In this document: positions 27,452 to 35,711 of the stretch, piece after piece
Layout: every line of letters starts with the position of its first letter
How positions within the stretch are numbered: the stretch's first letter is position 1
NCBI RefSeq assembly: GCF_033343995.1
Contig: NZ_CP137573.1
Span: 930,001-994,000 of the forward strand
Direction: 5' to 3'
DNA length: 64,000 bases
Origin: Streptomyces sp. HUAS YS2
Lineage (GTDB): Bacteria > Actinomycetota > Actinomycetes > Streptomycetales > Streptomycetaceae
The notes under the pieces: model-generated
Databases searched by the model: none
Told to the model about the DNA's origin: nothing
Seen by the model: only the letters and a program-made list of their open reading frames with translations
Translations under genes and position numbers: made by a program

Positions 27452-28021
27452 ATGTCAACGAGTGAAACGACCGAGAGCGACATGTCCGGCGACGAACTGT
27501 CCGAGAAGGCCGATCGGGAGGAGCAGGCCGAGAACGCCGACCGGCCCGAGAAGGGCGAGAAGGCCGAGAAGGCCGCCGGCGGCTCGGACCGGCGCGCCGT
27601 GGCCGCCGTCGTCGGCGCGCTCCTCCTCGTCACCGGGGGACTCGTCGGGTACGGGCTCCTCGACTCCGGCGACGACCGGCCGGCCGGCCGGGCCGTCCCG
27701 ACGTCCGAGGTGACCTACGAGGTGCTCGGCTCCGGTTCGGCCGACATCACCTTCCTCGGCGACGGCGAGGCGGCCCGGGCAGGGAAGGCCGAGGTGGCCC
27801 GCGCCGCGTCGCTCCCCTGGAGCAGGACGGTGCGGGTGGCGCGCGACAAGCAGCCGATCGTCAGCATCACGCTCGGCGAGAAGGGCGGCCGGGCCACGTG
27901 CAAGCTCTCCGTCGGCGGCAAGCACGTGCAGCTCGCCACGGCGTCCGGCGCCTTCGGGCGCGCCACGTGCAGCAGCGCGCTCGCCGCGCCCGAGGGTGCC
28001 GGGGCCCCCGGAGCGCAGTAG
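27452..28021 (+). CDS. MmpS-like membrane-anchored protein
   Basis: Protein of 189 residues: a charged Glu/Lys-rich cytoplasmic N-terminus (about 1-48), one transmembrane helix (AVAAVVGALLLVTGGLVGYG), then a beta-sandwich ectodomain. The ectodomain pattern VTYEVLGSG..., SLPWSRTV, GGRATCKLSVGGK and a second cysteine near GRATCSSA matches the MmpS/Mycobact_memb family, accessory proteins of MmpL exporters, with one conserved disulfide. AAGGAAG sits 7 bases before the ATG. No MMPL gene is adjacent; the only one in the window is more than 10 kb away, so the partner is unknown. Confidence 0.7.
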   Translation: MSTSETTESDMSGDELSEKADREEQAENADRPEKGEKAEKAAGGSDRRAVAAVVGALLLVTGGLVGYGLLDSGDDRPAGRAVPTSEVTYEVLGSGSADITFLGDGEAARAGKAEVARAASLPWSRTVRVARDKQPIVSITLGEKGGRATCKLSVGGKHVQLATASGAFGRATCSSALAAPEGAGAPGAQ

Positions 28022-28107
28022 TGGAATCTTCAAGCGCTCGTGCGTGTTGAGCGGGGTGCCGGGCCACGGAGGCCCGGTACCGACGACGACACGACGAAGG
28101 AGCGCCG

Positions 28108-28458
28108 GTGAGCGAGACCGAGACCTACTACGAGTTCGGGACGGCCGCCGAGCGCTGGGACCGCGCTCAGCTGTTCTTCGAGGCCAAGGAGTACCTGACC
28201 GCCGCCCGGATCCTGCGCGGCCTGGTCGACGAGGTACCGGAGCAGACCGCGCAGCGGCTGCTGCTCGCCCGCTCGTACTACCACTCGGCCCAGCTGGGCC
28301 GTGCGGAGACGGAGCTGCGCGCGGTCCTGGACCGCGACCCCGTGGAGCACTACGCCCGTCTGATGCTGGGCCGCACCCTGGAGCGCCAGGGCCGGCACGA
28401 CGAGGCCGCGCCGCATCTGCGGATGGCGGCGGCGATGGCGGGCGAGTTCACGGACTGA
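28108..28458 (+). CDS. Small TPR protein
   Basis: Cytoplasmic protein of 116 residues with about two and a half tetratricopeptide repeats: AQLFFEAKEYLTAARILRGL, LLLARSYYHSAQLGRAETEL and LMLGRTLERQGRHDEAAPHL. The N-terminus TETYYEFGTAAERW is typical of a conserved actinobacterial family. GGAG precedes the GTG start. Probably a protein-protein adaptor; partner unknown. A hairpin follows the stop. Confidence 0.75.
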   Translation: MSETETYYEFGTAAERWDRAQLFFEAKEYLTAARILRGLVDEVPEQTAQRLLLARSYYHSAQLGRAETELRAVLDRDPVEHYARLMLGRTLERQGRHDEAAPHLRMAAAMAGEFTD

Positions 28459-28465
28459 GCCCAAA

Positions 28466-28491
28466 GGGGCGGGAGCCGAGGCTCCCGCCCC
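28466..28491 (+). terminator. Bidirectional hairpin terminator
   Basis: Perfect 11-bp stem (28466-28476 with 28481-28491) and CGAG tetraloop, located between the convergent TPR gene and repeat-protein gene. It probably serves both. Confidence 0.7.
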
Positions 28492-28495
28492 CTCG

Positions 28496-30004
28496 TCACG
28501 GACCGGCCGCCCCGAGGTCGATCATCCGGTGCATGACCGGGCCGGGTATCGCCGGGTTCCTGGCCGCGCCCTCCCACGGCCGCACCTTTTCGCGCAGCAG
28601 CAGCCGGACCAGCACCGGCACGGGCAGTGACGGGTGCGCGGTCGCGCGGTACCGGACGCCGTCGTCCGCGTCGTCCAGGAGCCGTACCGCCGACTCCGGC
28701 GAGAGCCGCGCGTCCTCCGCCGCCCGCCTGCGCACCTCGCCGTCCTGGTCGAGGGCGAACCGCTCGACCAGCTCGGCCGAGGACTCCGGGTCGTCGAGGG
28801 CCAGCTGCCGCAGCCGCGGGTTCGGGTCCTCGGCGTACCGGAGCAAGCCGGTACGGGGGAAGTTCGGGTGGGTCCGGGGGCGGCCGGGCTTGGAGAAGCT
28901 GCCGGTCCACCAGTGCCAGACCTCCAGCAGCATGTCGGCGGGCGCGTCGTCGCAGGACTCGGCAAGGAAGAGCCGTACGACCCGGTCCTCGTCCCGCGCC
29001 AGCCGTTCGACGACGTCCGGGGGCAGGCGCTCGGCCCGGGCGACCGAGCTGCGGATCACCGGGTGGACGGAGCCGGCGAGCCGGCGCATCTCGTCGGGGT
29101 CGCCGTGCCGCTCGCGCACCCAGGGCACGTCGTACCTCAGACCCTCGGCGTCGAAGTCCGCCGGGATCGCGGCCGCGCGCCGCTCCTCGCCGAGACCCGG
29201 ATGCACGGACGCCTGGAAACGCACCCGGCGGTCCGGGTCCGCGGCGAGCGCCATGACGAGATCGGCGTCCAGCGCCGGATTGCGGGCGAGGGCCCGGCGC
29301 AGGTCCGGGTCCTCGTGCCGGACCAGTTCCTCGGCGAGCTCCCGGTCGAGACGGCAGGTCTCGACCGGGAGTCGCGGGTCCAGCGTCTCGTACACGGCGC
29401 GGGGCATCGGGTGGTCCCGGTGGTGGCAGAGCAGCGCGGCATTACGGACGCCGAGGTCGTCGTCGGCCGGCAGCCGCTCCCGCTCGGCCGCGGGCAGGTG
29501 CTCCCACGCGGCCCCGCAGGCCGCCTTCCGCACCACGGCCTCCGGATCGGCGGCCAGTGCGGTCAGCAACGGCGGCGGCATCCCCGGCAGGGCGGCCGCC
29601 TCGGCACGCACGCTCGGCGCGGGGTCGCCGGCCAGCCGCTCGTGCGCCTCGGCGGGCAGCGGCACGTTCCACACCGCCGCCCGCTCGACGAAGTGCGCGC
29701 GGAGACGGTCCTCGGGCTCGCGGAGGAGGAGCGCCGTCCACTGCTCGGTGGTCAGTGCCGGCCGCCACGTGTCGAGGAGCCGGGCCCTGATCCCCCGTTC
29801 GGGGTGGGCCGCCGTCGCCTCGAAGACGGCGTCCGACAGCTCGCGCGACAAGAACGCGTCCACGCCGTGGTCCAGCAGCCGGATCTGTACGTCGTCCGGC
29901 GCGCCCCGGTTGAAGCCGAGTCCTTCGAGCCAGCCGCCGCGCACCCGCCACGGCAGCTCCGGCCCGTCCTCGAACAGCGCGTCCCACCCCTGGTCATCCG
30001 TCAC
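28496..30004 (-). CDS. HEAT/LRV-type helical repeat protein
   Basis: Soluble protein of 502 residues built of helical repeats, each with a turn of the form D-P-x-x-x-V-R followed by A-A (for example GDPAPSVRAEAAAL, ADPEAVVRKAACG, DEDRVVRLFLAES, DQDGEVRRRAAED, DDADDGVRYRATAHP). This is the leucine-rich-variant/HEAT style that forms solenoid scaffolds. No catalytic motif is seen. The GTG start is 7 bp after the amidohydrolase stop, so it is the last gene of the permease-amidohydrolase operon or reads from it. Role unknown. Confidence 0.7.
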   Translation of the reverse strand: MTDDQGWDALFEDGPELPWRVRGGWLEGLGFNRGAPDDVQIRLLDHGVDAFLSRELSDAVFEATAAHPERGIRARLLDTWRPALTTEQWTALLLREPEDRLRAHFVERAAVWNVPLPAEAHERLAGDPAPSVRAEAAALPGMPPPLLTALAADPEAVVRKAACGAAWEHLPAAERERLPADDDLGVRNAALLCHHRDHPMPRAVYETLDPRLPVETCRLDRELAEELVRHEDPDLRRALARNPALDADLVMALAADPDRRVRFQASVHPGLGEERRAAAIPADFDAEGLRYDVPWVRERHGDPDEMRRLAGSVHPVIRSSVARAERLPPDVVERLARDEDRVVRLFLAESCDDAPADMLLEVWHWWTGSFSKPGRPRTHPNFPRTGLLRYAEDPNPRLRQLALDDPESSAELVERFALDQDGEVRRRAAEDARLSPESAVRLLDDADDGVRYRATAHPSLPVPVLVRLLLREKVRPWEGAARNPAIPGPVMHRMIDLGAAGP

Positions 30005-30011
30005 ATCGGCA

Positions 30012-31664
30012 TCATGCCCGGTGCACGATCTCTCCGCCGACCACGACCGTCTCGGCGACCGTCCCGACGATGTCCTCGGCCGGTATCCGCAGGATGTCGC
30101 GGGACAGCACGACGAAGTCGGCCAGCTTGCCCACGGTCAGCGAACCGCGCTCGTCCTCCAGGAAGTTCGCGTACGCGGAGCCCATCGTGTACGCCTCGAC
30201 CGCGGTCTCGACGTCCACCGCCTCCTGCGGCATCCACGGCTCGCCGCCGTCGAGCGGGCGCCGGGTCACGGCGGAGTAGATGCCGATCATCGGGTCCATC
30301 TCGGCGACGTTCCAGTCGCTGGAGAAGGCGAGCACCGCGCCGGCGGTGTGCAGGCCGCGCAGCGGCCAGGCCTTGTGCCAGCGGTCCGGGCCGACGTTCT
30401 CCGCCCAGTCCTGGCCGGGTCCGGCGATCTCCGGGGCGGCGTGCCGTGGCTGCATGCAGGCGACGACGCCGAGCTCGGCGAAGCGCGGGGTGTCGTCGGG
30501 GTCGAGGCATTCGACGTGGACGACCTGGTGCCGGGCGTCGCGCGGGCCGTTCAGGGTCCGGGCGTGCGCGACGGCGTCGAGGACGGTGCGGATGCCCCGG
30601 TCGCCGGTGGCGTGCACGAAGCACTGGAAACCGCGTGCGTCGAGCTTCGCGAGGAGGTCGGCGAACTCCTCGGCCGGGTAGAAGGTCTCGCCGCGGTGGT
30701 GGCCGCAGCCGGCGTACGGCTCCAGGAGCGCGGCCGTGCGGGGCTCGACGACGTCGTCGATGTACAGCTTGAGCGGGCCGACGCGCAGCCGGTCGTCGGC
30801 GTGCGCGCGGGCCGCGGCGGCGAACTCGTCCAGCTCGGCGTCGGTGGTGCCGCGCGGGTGGAAGAGCGCGGCGACGATCCGGGAGCGGAGCCGGCCCTCG
30901 GCACGGGCCCGCCGGAAGAGGGCGAGGTCGTCGAGGGAGTTCTGCGGTTCGACGACGGTGGTGATGCCGTAGCCGATCGCGTCGTCGAGGCTGCGGGCGA
31001 GCCGGCCGTACTGCCGGTCGGCCGAGGCCCACGGCACGCCGAGTTCGCGCAGGGCGCGGTGGCCGTCGCGGGAGAGGCCCTTGACCGCGAAGTCCCGGAC
31101 GAATCCGGTGGGTTCGCCGGTCTCGGGGTCGGTCTCGGCCTCGCCGAAGGGCACGCTGACGCGGTCCCTGGTGATGCCGCAGCGGCGCAGGGCGGCGGTG
31201 TTGAGCCAGGCGGTGTGGACGTCGTAGCTGAGCACGATCGCGGGGACGTCGCCGGTGGCCGGGTCGAGGTCGGCGGCGGTGGGCATCCGGCCGCCGCCGA
31301 GCGCCGAGTAGTCGAAGGCCTCGGCCTCGATCCACGCGGCGTCGGGGTGGGCGGCGTGCCAGTCGCGGATGCGGGCGTGGATCTCGTCGAGGCTGCGGGC
31401 GCCGGCGAGCTGGACGCAGGCGTCGTCGGAGCCGAGACGGACGTGGTTGTGGGCGTCGACGAAGCCGGGCAGGACGAGCCGGCCGGCCGCGTCGACGACC
31501 TCGGTGCCGGGTCCGGTCCAGGTGTCCGCGTCGGCGGTGGCGCCGAGCCAGACGATCCTGCCGTCGCGGACCGCGAGCGCCTCGGCCTCCGGCAGGGTGG
31601 GGTCCACGGTGTGGATCCGGGCGTTCGTGAGGACGAGATCGGCCGGCGGGGTGGTGCGGGGCAT
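30012..31664 (-). CDS. Amidohydrolase, YtcJ-like
   Basis: Metal-dependent hydrolase of 550 residues. The N-terminal beta-sandwich (DLVLTNARIHTVDP) and the first metal motif GFVDAHNHVRLG (H-x-H) are typical of the amidohydrolase superfamily. Further metal/active-site segments are FVHATGDRGIRTVLDAVAHA, VVHVECLDPDD and the late FSSDWNVAEMDP. Length suits the YtcJ/amidohydrolase_3 group, whose members act on amides and related nitrogen compounds. It is 30 bp downstream of an NCS1 permease gene, so the substrate is plausibly the nucleobase-like compound imported by it. Exact substrate unknown. Confidence 0.85.
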   Translation of the reverse strand: MPRTTPPADLVLTNARIHTVDPTLPEAEALAVRDGRIVWLGATADADTWTGPGTEVVDAAGRLVLPGFVDAHNHVRLGSDDACVQLAGARSLDEIHARIRDWHAAHPDAAWIEAEAFDYSALGGGRMPTAADLDPATGDVPAIVLSYDVHTAWLNTAALRRCGITRDRVSVPFGEAETDPETGEPTGFVRDFAVKGLSRDGHRALRELGVPWASADRQYGRLARSLDDAIGYGITTVVEPQNSLDDLALFRRARAEGRLRSRIVAALFHPRGTTDAELDEFAAAARAHADDRLRVGPLKLYIDDVVEPRTAALLEPYAGCGHHRGETFYPAEEFADLLAKLDARGFQCFVHATGDRGIRTVLDAVAHARTLNGPRDARHQVVHVECLDPDDTPRFAELGVVACMQPRHAAPEIAGPGQDWAENVGPDRWHKAWPLRGLHTAGAVLAFSSDWNVAEMDPMIGIYSAVTRRPLDGGEPWMPQEAVDVETAVEAYTMGSAYANFLEDERGSLTVGKLADFVVLSRDILRIPAEDIVGTVAETVVVGGEIVHRA

Positions 31665-31694
31665 TGCGATGAACTCCTCGGTGCAGGAGGGCTG

Positions 31695-33098
31695 TTAGGG
31701 AGCGACGGGCGCGGGGACCGCGGTGCGGCCGCGGGCCAGCAGCGCGTAGACGAGGGCGGCGACGGGCGCGCCGAGCAGGGTGAGGTCCGCGCCGCCGAGC
31801 GGGGCGACGAGCGGGCCGGTCCACAGTTCGGAGTCGCAGGTGAGGGCGGCGAAGAGCATTCCGGCGAGCAGTGCGGTCATGCCCGCGGGGTGGTAGCCGG
31901 CCCGGTACCAGTAGCCGCCGCCCGCTCCTTCGTGCAGGGCGTCGGTGTCGTACCGGCAGCGGCGCAGCACCATGTCGGCGAGGAAGACGCCGCCCCAGGG
32001 GGCGAAGACGATGATCAGGAGGGAGAGGAAGGAGAGCAGCGAGGCGGTGAAGTCGGTGAGGAACAGCGCGCCGAGCGAGCCGACGGCGGTGACGGCGGCA
32101 CTGATGACGATGGCCTTGGCGCGACTCCACGGGATGCCGAGGACCTGGAGGTTCAGGCTGGAGGAGTACAGCGTGATGATCGAGTTGGTGACGGAGCCGC
32201 CGAGGACGAGGGCCAGGAACAGCGGCTGGAACCAGCTCGGCAGCAGCTGCTCGGCGCCCGCGACGGCGTCGGTCATGTCGGTCTGCGTGGCGGCGGCGAC
32301 GCCCGCGACGCCGAGCGCCACCGAGGACAGGAAGCCGCCGAGCGCCCCGCTCCAGGTGACGGAACGCAGGCTGGTGGTGCGGGGCAGGTAGCGGGTGTAG
32401 TCGGCCGGCATCGGCACGTACGAGAACGGGCCCGCGAGCATGACGACGAAGGCGAGGCTCCAGCCGGAGGCGCCGGGGGCGGCGGACGGGGCCCCGGTGT
32501 CCGCGCCGGGCAGCAGGAAGACGAGAAGCGCGGCGAAGCCGACGGCGAGCGCGTACGCCATCCAGCGCTCGGCGAACTGGACGGTCGCGTGGCCCCACAG
32601 GGCGACGGCGAAGGTGAGCGCGAGGGTCACGGCGAGGGCGGTCGCGCGCGGTACGGGGCCCGCGGACCAGCCGAGATCGGCGAAGAAGGCCTCCAGGGCG
32701 AGGGTGCCGACCACCGTGTTCACGATGGTGTAGCCGATGCTGACGATCCAGTTCAGCAGGCCGGCGGGCCAGTTCCCACGGACGCCGAAGGCGGCGCGCG
32801 AGATGACCAGGGTGGCGGTGCCGGTGCGGATGCCGCTGAGGCCGGCCGCGCTGATCCCGAAGAAGGCCAGGCCGCCGATCACGACGACGGCGGTGGCCTG
32901 CCAGAAGGAGAGCCCGAAGGCGACGGCGAGGGCACCGTTGATCACGTACGTGAAGGTGAGGTTCGAGCCGAACCAGAGCCAGAAGACGTCCTTGGCGCTG
33001 CCGTGCCGCTCCTCGTCGGGGATGGGGTCGATGCCGTGCGCCTCGACCTGGAACACCTCGTCCCGACCGGCTGGTACGGCGGTCTGCTGTGCGTTCAC
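31695..33098 (-). CDS. NCS1-family purine/cytosine permease
   Basis: Twelve-helix importer of 467 residues of the nucleobase:cation symporter 1 family. The segment WLWFGSNLTFTYVINGALAV near residue 40 is the characteristic first helix, followed by SRAAFGVRGNWPAGLLNWIV, the substrate-site helix with G-N-W-P. The C-terminal helices and the loop FLADMVLRRCRYD are also typical. It imports purines, pyrimidines, hydantoins or related compounds. It heads an operon with the amidohydrolase and is divergent from a TetR regulator, with a palindrome in between. Confidence 0.87.
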   Translation of the reverse strand: MNAQQTAVPAGRDEVFQVEAHGIDPIPDEERHGSAKDVFWLWFGSNLTFTYVINGALAVAFGLSFWQATAVVVIGGLAFFGISAAGLSGIRTGTATLVISRAAFGVRGNWPAGLLNWIVSIGYTIVNTVVGTLALEAFFADLGWSAGPVPRATALAVTLALTFAVALWGHATVQFAERWMAYALAVGFAALLVFLLPGADTGAPSAAPGASGWSLAFVVMLAGPFSYVPMPADYTRYLPRTTSLRSVTWSGALGGFLSSVALGVAGVAAATQTDMTDAVAGAEQLLPSWFQPLFLALVLGGSVTNSIITLYSSSLNLQVLGIPWSRAKAIVISAAVTAVGSLGALFLTDFTASLLSFLSLLIIVFAPWGGVFLADMVLRRCRYDTDALHEGAGGGYWYRAGYHPAGMTALLAGMLFAALTCDSELWTGPLVAPLGGADLTLLGAPVAALVYALLARGRTAVPAPVAP

Positions 33099-33135
33099 AC
33101 CGCGCTCCGTTCCTCGGAACCGACCTGCGCCGGTT

Positions 33136-33172
33136 CTTGAATGACGTTCTAAGTTTTAGAACGCCATTCAAG
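33136..33172. promoter_or_regulatory. Candidate TetR operator (17-bp inverted repeat)
   Basis: Arms CTTGAATGACGTTCTAA (33136-33152) and TTAGAACGCCATTCAAG (33156-33172) match at 16 of 17 positions around GTT. It is AT-rich against its surroundings and lies 37 bp before the permease start and 93 bp before the TetR start, so one bound repressor could control both. Confidence 0.75.
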
Positions 33173-33265
33173 ATGTGCGAAGAGACCCGACCGCGTCAAG
33201 ACCTGGCGCGTTGCGGTTAGGGTCGTGCTCGGAAATGACCTTTCGAACGGGCGAGGGACGGGATC

Positions 33266-33874
33266 GTGGCAGGCGCGGCACGACGGCGGGACGGGCACGT
33301 CGCGCAGGAGCGGATGCTCGAGGAGGCCATGGCGGCCATCGCCGAGAACGGGCTGGCCACGCTCACCATGTCGGCGCTGGCCGAGCGCCTCGGCACCAGC
33401 GGCGGCCACATCCTGTACTACTTCGGCTCCAAGGACCTGCTGCTGATGGCGGCCCTGCGGTGGAGCGAGGACGCGCTGACCGAGGAGCGCCGCGCGCTGC
33501 TGGGCCGCCGGATCACGGCCGAGCGCAAGCTCGACCGGTACCTGGAGCTCTATCTGCCGAGCGGCCCGCGCGACCCGCGCTGGATGCTCTGGATCGAGCT
33601 GTGGGCCCGTACCCCGGCGAACGAGGCGCTGCGGGCCGCCCAGGAGGAGATGGATCTGGCCTGGCAGCAGGACCTGGAGGCGCTGCTGGCCAAGGGCGTC
33701 GCCCAGGGACGTTTCCCGGAGCTGGACGTCCCGGCGCGGGCCTCCGAGCTCCTGGCCCTGCTGGACGGGCTGAGCACCCGGGTCGTACTGGCCCAGGGCG
33801 GCCCCAGCGCGGACCCGCGCCCGGCCCTGGAGGTCGCGCGGGCGGCGGCGGAGCGGCTGATCGGCCGCGCGTAG
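33266..33874 (+). CDS. TetR-family transcriptional regulator
   Basis: Regulator of 202 residues. The N-terminal DNA-binding domain reads EEAMAAIAENGLATLTMSALAERLG followed by TSGGHILYYFGSKDLLLMAA, the classic TetR helix-turn-helix with an F-x-S-K-D-x-L end. The C-terminal ligand domain resembles the BetI/TetR_C_6 group. The gene is divergent from the NCS1 permease/amidohydrolase operon, and the inverted repeat between them is its likely operator. Ligand is inferred to be the transported compound or its breakdown product. GTG start at 33266. Confidence 0.87.
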   Translation: MAGAARRRDGHVAQERMLEEAMAAIAENGLATLTMSALAERLGTSGGHILYYFGSKDLLLMAALRWSEDALTEERRALLGRRITAERKLDRYLELYLPSGPRDPRWMLWIELWARTPANEALRAAQEEMDLAWQQDLEALLAKGVAQGRFPELDVPARASELLALLDGLSTRVVLAQGGPSADPRPALEVARAAAERLIGRA

Positions 33875-33893
33875 CCCGACCCGGCCAAGAGCG

Positions 33894-34745
33894 TCAGCCG
33901 ATCTCGTGCGCCTGCCAGGGCAGCGGGGCGAAGGGGGCGACCGGCCAGGGCTCCGGCTCGTGGCGGCCGTGGGCGGCCGCGTTCCAGAGGAGCTGCTCGT
34001 TGTGCAGCGCCGGCCGGGAGAACCGGGCCAGCGCCGGGTAGCAGGCTCCCAGCACCTGGGCGAGCGCCAGCGTCGCCGCGGCATCGGACGCGGCGTCCCC
34101 GGGGCGCTCGTGCGGGACGCCGTACCAGGCGGTGACGGTCTGCAAGGACCGGCCGCCGGAGCGGTAGGGGTCGGCGTGCCGGTCGAGGACCAGCGGGTCG
34201 CAGACCGGGGCGACGCCGTGCGGGGCGCGCTCGCCGAGGGTGCGCAGGCCGTGGCGGGTCAGCTCGGCCTCCAGCATGGTCAGCACGTACGGCGCGTACC
34301 AGACCACCAGCGGCTCCCCCGCCGCGAGCCGCCCGGCGAGCAGCTCCGCCAGCTCCTCCAGTGCCCGCGCCGCCGGGACGCCCTCGGCGCGGGCCCGCTC
34401 CACGGTGATCCCGTGCCGTTTGCCGGGATCGACGGAGAGCGGACCCGGGCCGGGGTCGATCAGCCAGTCCCGTGCGGTGCCGTCGGAGCCGCGGACGGCG
34501 GCCGCGAGGATCCGGTCGACGGAGCACCGATGGCCGGTGGCCGCGATGTCGAAGGCCGTCAGTGCCTTCCGGTGCCAGCCCGGGTGGTCGTGCCGAGGCG
34601 GCGGCCCCGGCTCGCGCACGTGCTCCGGGTGGTACACCACCCAGCCCTTGGGGCGCAGCCCCACCAGCACCCCGGCCCCGGCCGGGACGGTCTCACCGCA
34701 CGCCGCGCACGGCGCGGGGTAGTCGTTGGTCCGGTCCACCGGCAC
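33894..34745 (-). CDS. DnaQ-like exonuclease-fold protein, probably inactive
   Basis: Protein of 283 residues. C13/C16 with H39/H42 could form a small zinc finger. The rest follows the DEDD exonuclease fold, but the catalytic residues are missing: Exo I is FDIAATG (D66 present, expected Glu replaced by A68), Exo II is WYAPYVLTMLEAEL (no Asp at the F-D position), and Exo III is GDAASDAAATLAL (final Asp kept, preceding His/Tyr absent). It may bind nucleic acid without cutting. It lies 45 bp downstream of the Pnkp-like gene, as the third gene of the RNA-repair operon. Confidence 0.7.
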   Translation of the reverse strand: MPVDRTNDYPAPCAACGETVPAGAGVLVGLRPKGWVVYHPEHVREPGPPPRHDHPGWHRKALTAFDIAATGHRCSVDRILAAAVRGSDGTARDWLIDPGPGPLSVDPGKRHGITVERARAEGVPAARALEELAELLAGRLAAGEPLVVWYAPYVLTMLEAELTRHGLRTLGERAPHGVAPVCDPLVLDRHADPYRSGGRSLQTVTAWYGVPHERPGDAASDAAATLALAQVLGACYPALARFSRPALHNEQLLWNAAAHGRHEPEPWPVAPFAPLPWQAHEIG

Positions 34746-34790
34746 TCCTTCCTCGGCCCCCGAACCCCCCGTAATCGCCTTTCAGCTCCC

Positions 34791-35708
34791 CTAGAAGTTC
34801 CCGTAGTTGACCTGCCAGGTCGGCAGGCCCATCCGGCGCCAGACCGCCACCACGCGGTCGCGGTCGTCCAGCGAGACCCGGACCGCGTAACGGTGGCGGA
34901 CGTGCGCGTCGAACAGCTCGGCCTTCACGATGTCGTCGCTGCGGCCGTCGTCCGAGGCACGCATCCACAGCTCGTCGTACGGCACCTCGTGCCGCTTCAG
35001 CCACTGCTCGGTGATCTCGCGGTGGTCCTCGCTGCGCCCGGAGAGCAGCACGATCGTGTCGTTCTCGGCGTGCCGGAAGGCCCGAAGCGCCTGCCGTACG
35101 GACACGTTGAGCAGGTCGGTGTCGCAGCGGGTGAAGTCGTACGGGCCGCGGTCGCCGCGCAGCGCGAGGGTGCCGTCGATGTCGCACAGCACCGCCGAGG
35201 GCAGCGCGGGGTCGGCCACGTACGGCGCGGCGGCGGGCCGGTCGTTGAACCACTCCGCGGTCAGCCGCCAGCCGCCCCTTCGGGCCTTGGCGTGCTTGTC
35301 GGCCAGGATCCGGATGATCTCCTCGCCGACGGCCCGCTCGCGCGCGCCGTCGCGCCGGATGCACTCCTCCACCGGCACGTCGGTGAAGTCGTGCACGACG
35401 AAGTCCGCGCCCAGGCCCGTGACGGCCGCCTTGAGCCGCTTCGGGATGTGCGGTGTCAGGTGGGTGTTGTCGACGACGACGTCGAAACCACCGGCGACGG
35501 CCTCGCGCACCGCGGCGTCCTGGATGGCGAGCACGGTCTGCTCATGGGAGTGCGACCGGCCGCGCTCGGGCGCCGGGACGTCGAGCATCGCCCGCAGGTC
35601 GTCGAGGTTGACGCGGCGCATCCGGCCCTCGGACTCCGCCTGCAGCTTCCTCGCGGCGGTCGTCTTTCCCGAGGCCGGCAGCCCCGTCATGACGTGTACG
35701 GCAGGCAC
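34791..35708 (-). CDS. Polynucleotide 5'-kinase/3'-phosphatase (T4 Pnkp-like)
   Basis: Bifunctional end-healing enzyme of 305 residues. The N-terminal kinase has the P-loop GLPASGKTT (K15) and the NLDDLR segment (near 34-39) seen in T4 Pnkp. The C-terminal HAD phosphatase has DIDGTLA (D176, D178) and the later motifs VLLSGR and DDRDRVVAVWRRMG. These activities turn 2',3'-cyclic/3'-phosphate and 5'-OH RNA ends into ligatable ends. It starts 3 bp after the RNA ligase stop on the same strand, so the pair makes a full break-repair pathway. Domain order matches phage T4 Pnkp. Confidence 0.85.
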   Translation of the reverse strand: MPAVHVMTGLPASGKTTAARKLQAESEGRMRRVNLDDLRAMLDVPAPERGRSHSHEQTVLAIQDAAVREAVAGGFDVVVDNTHLTPHIPKRLKAAVTGLGADFVVHDFTDVPVEECIRRDGARERAVGEEIIRILADKHAKARRGGWRLTAEWFNDRPAAAPYVADPALPSAVLCDIDGTLALRGDRGPYDFTRCDTDLLNVSVRQALRAFRHAENDTIVLLSGRSEDHREITEQWLKRHEVPYDELWMRASDDGRSDDIVKAELFDAHVRHRYAVRVSLDDRDRVVAVWRRMGLPTWQVNYGNF

Positions 35709-35711
35709 GGA

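Noticed and set aside
27996..33140. A 1714-residue plus-strand open frame opposite the amidohydrolase/permease operon
   Set aside because: Composition is low-complexity and it lies antisense to well-supported enzymes.
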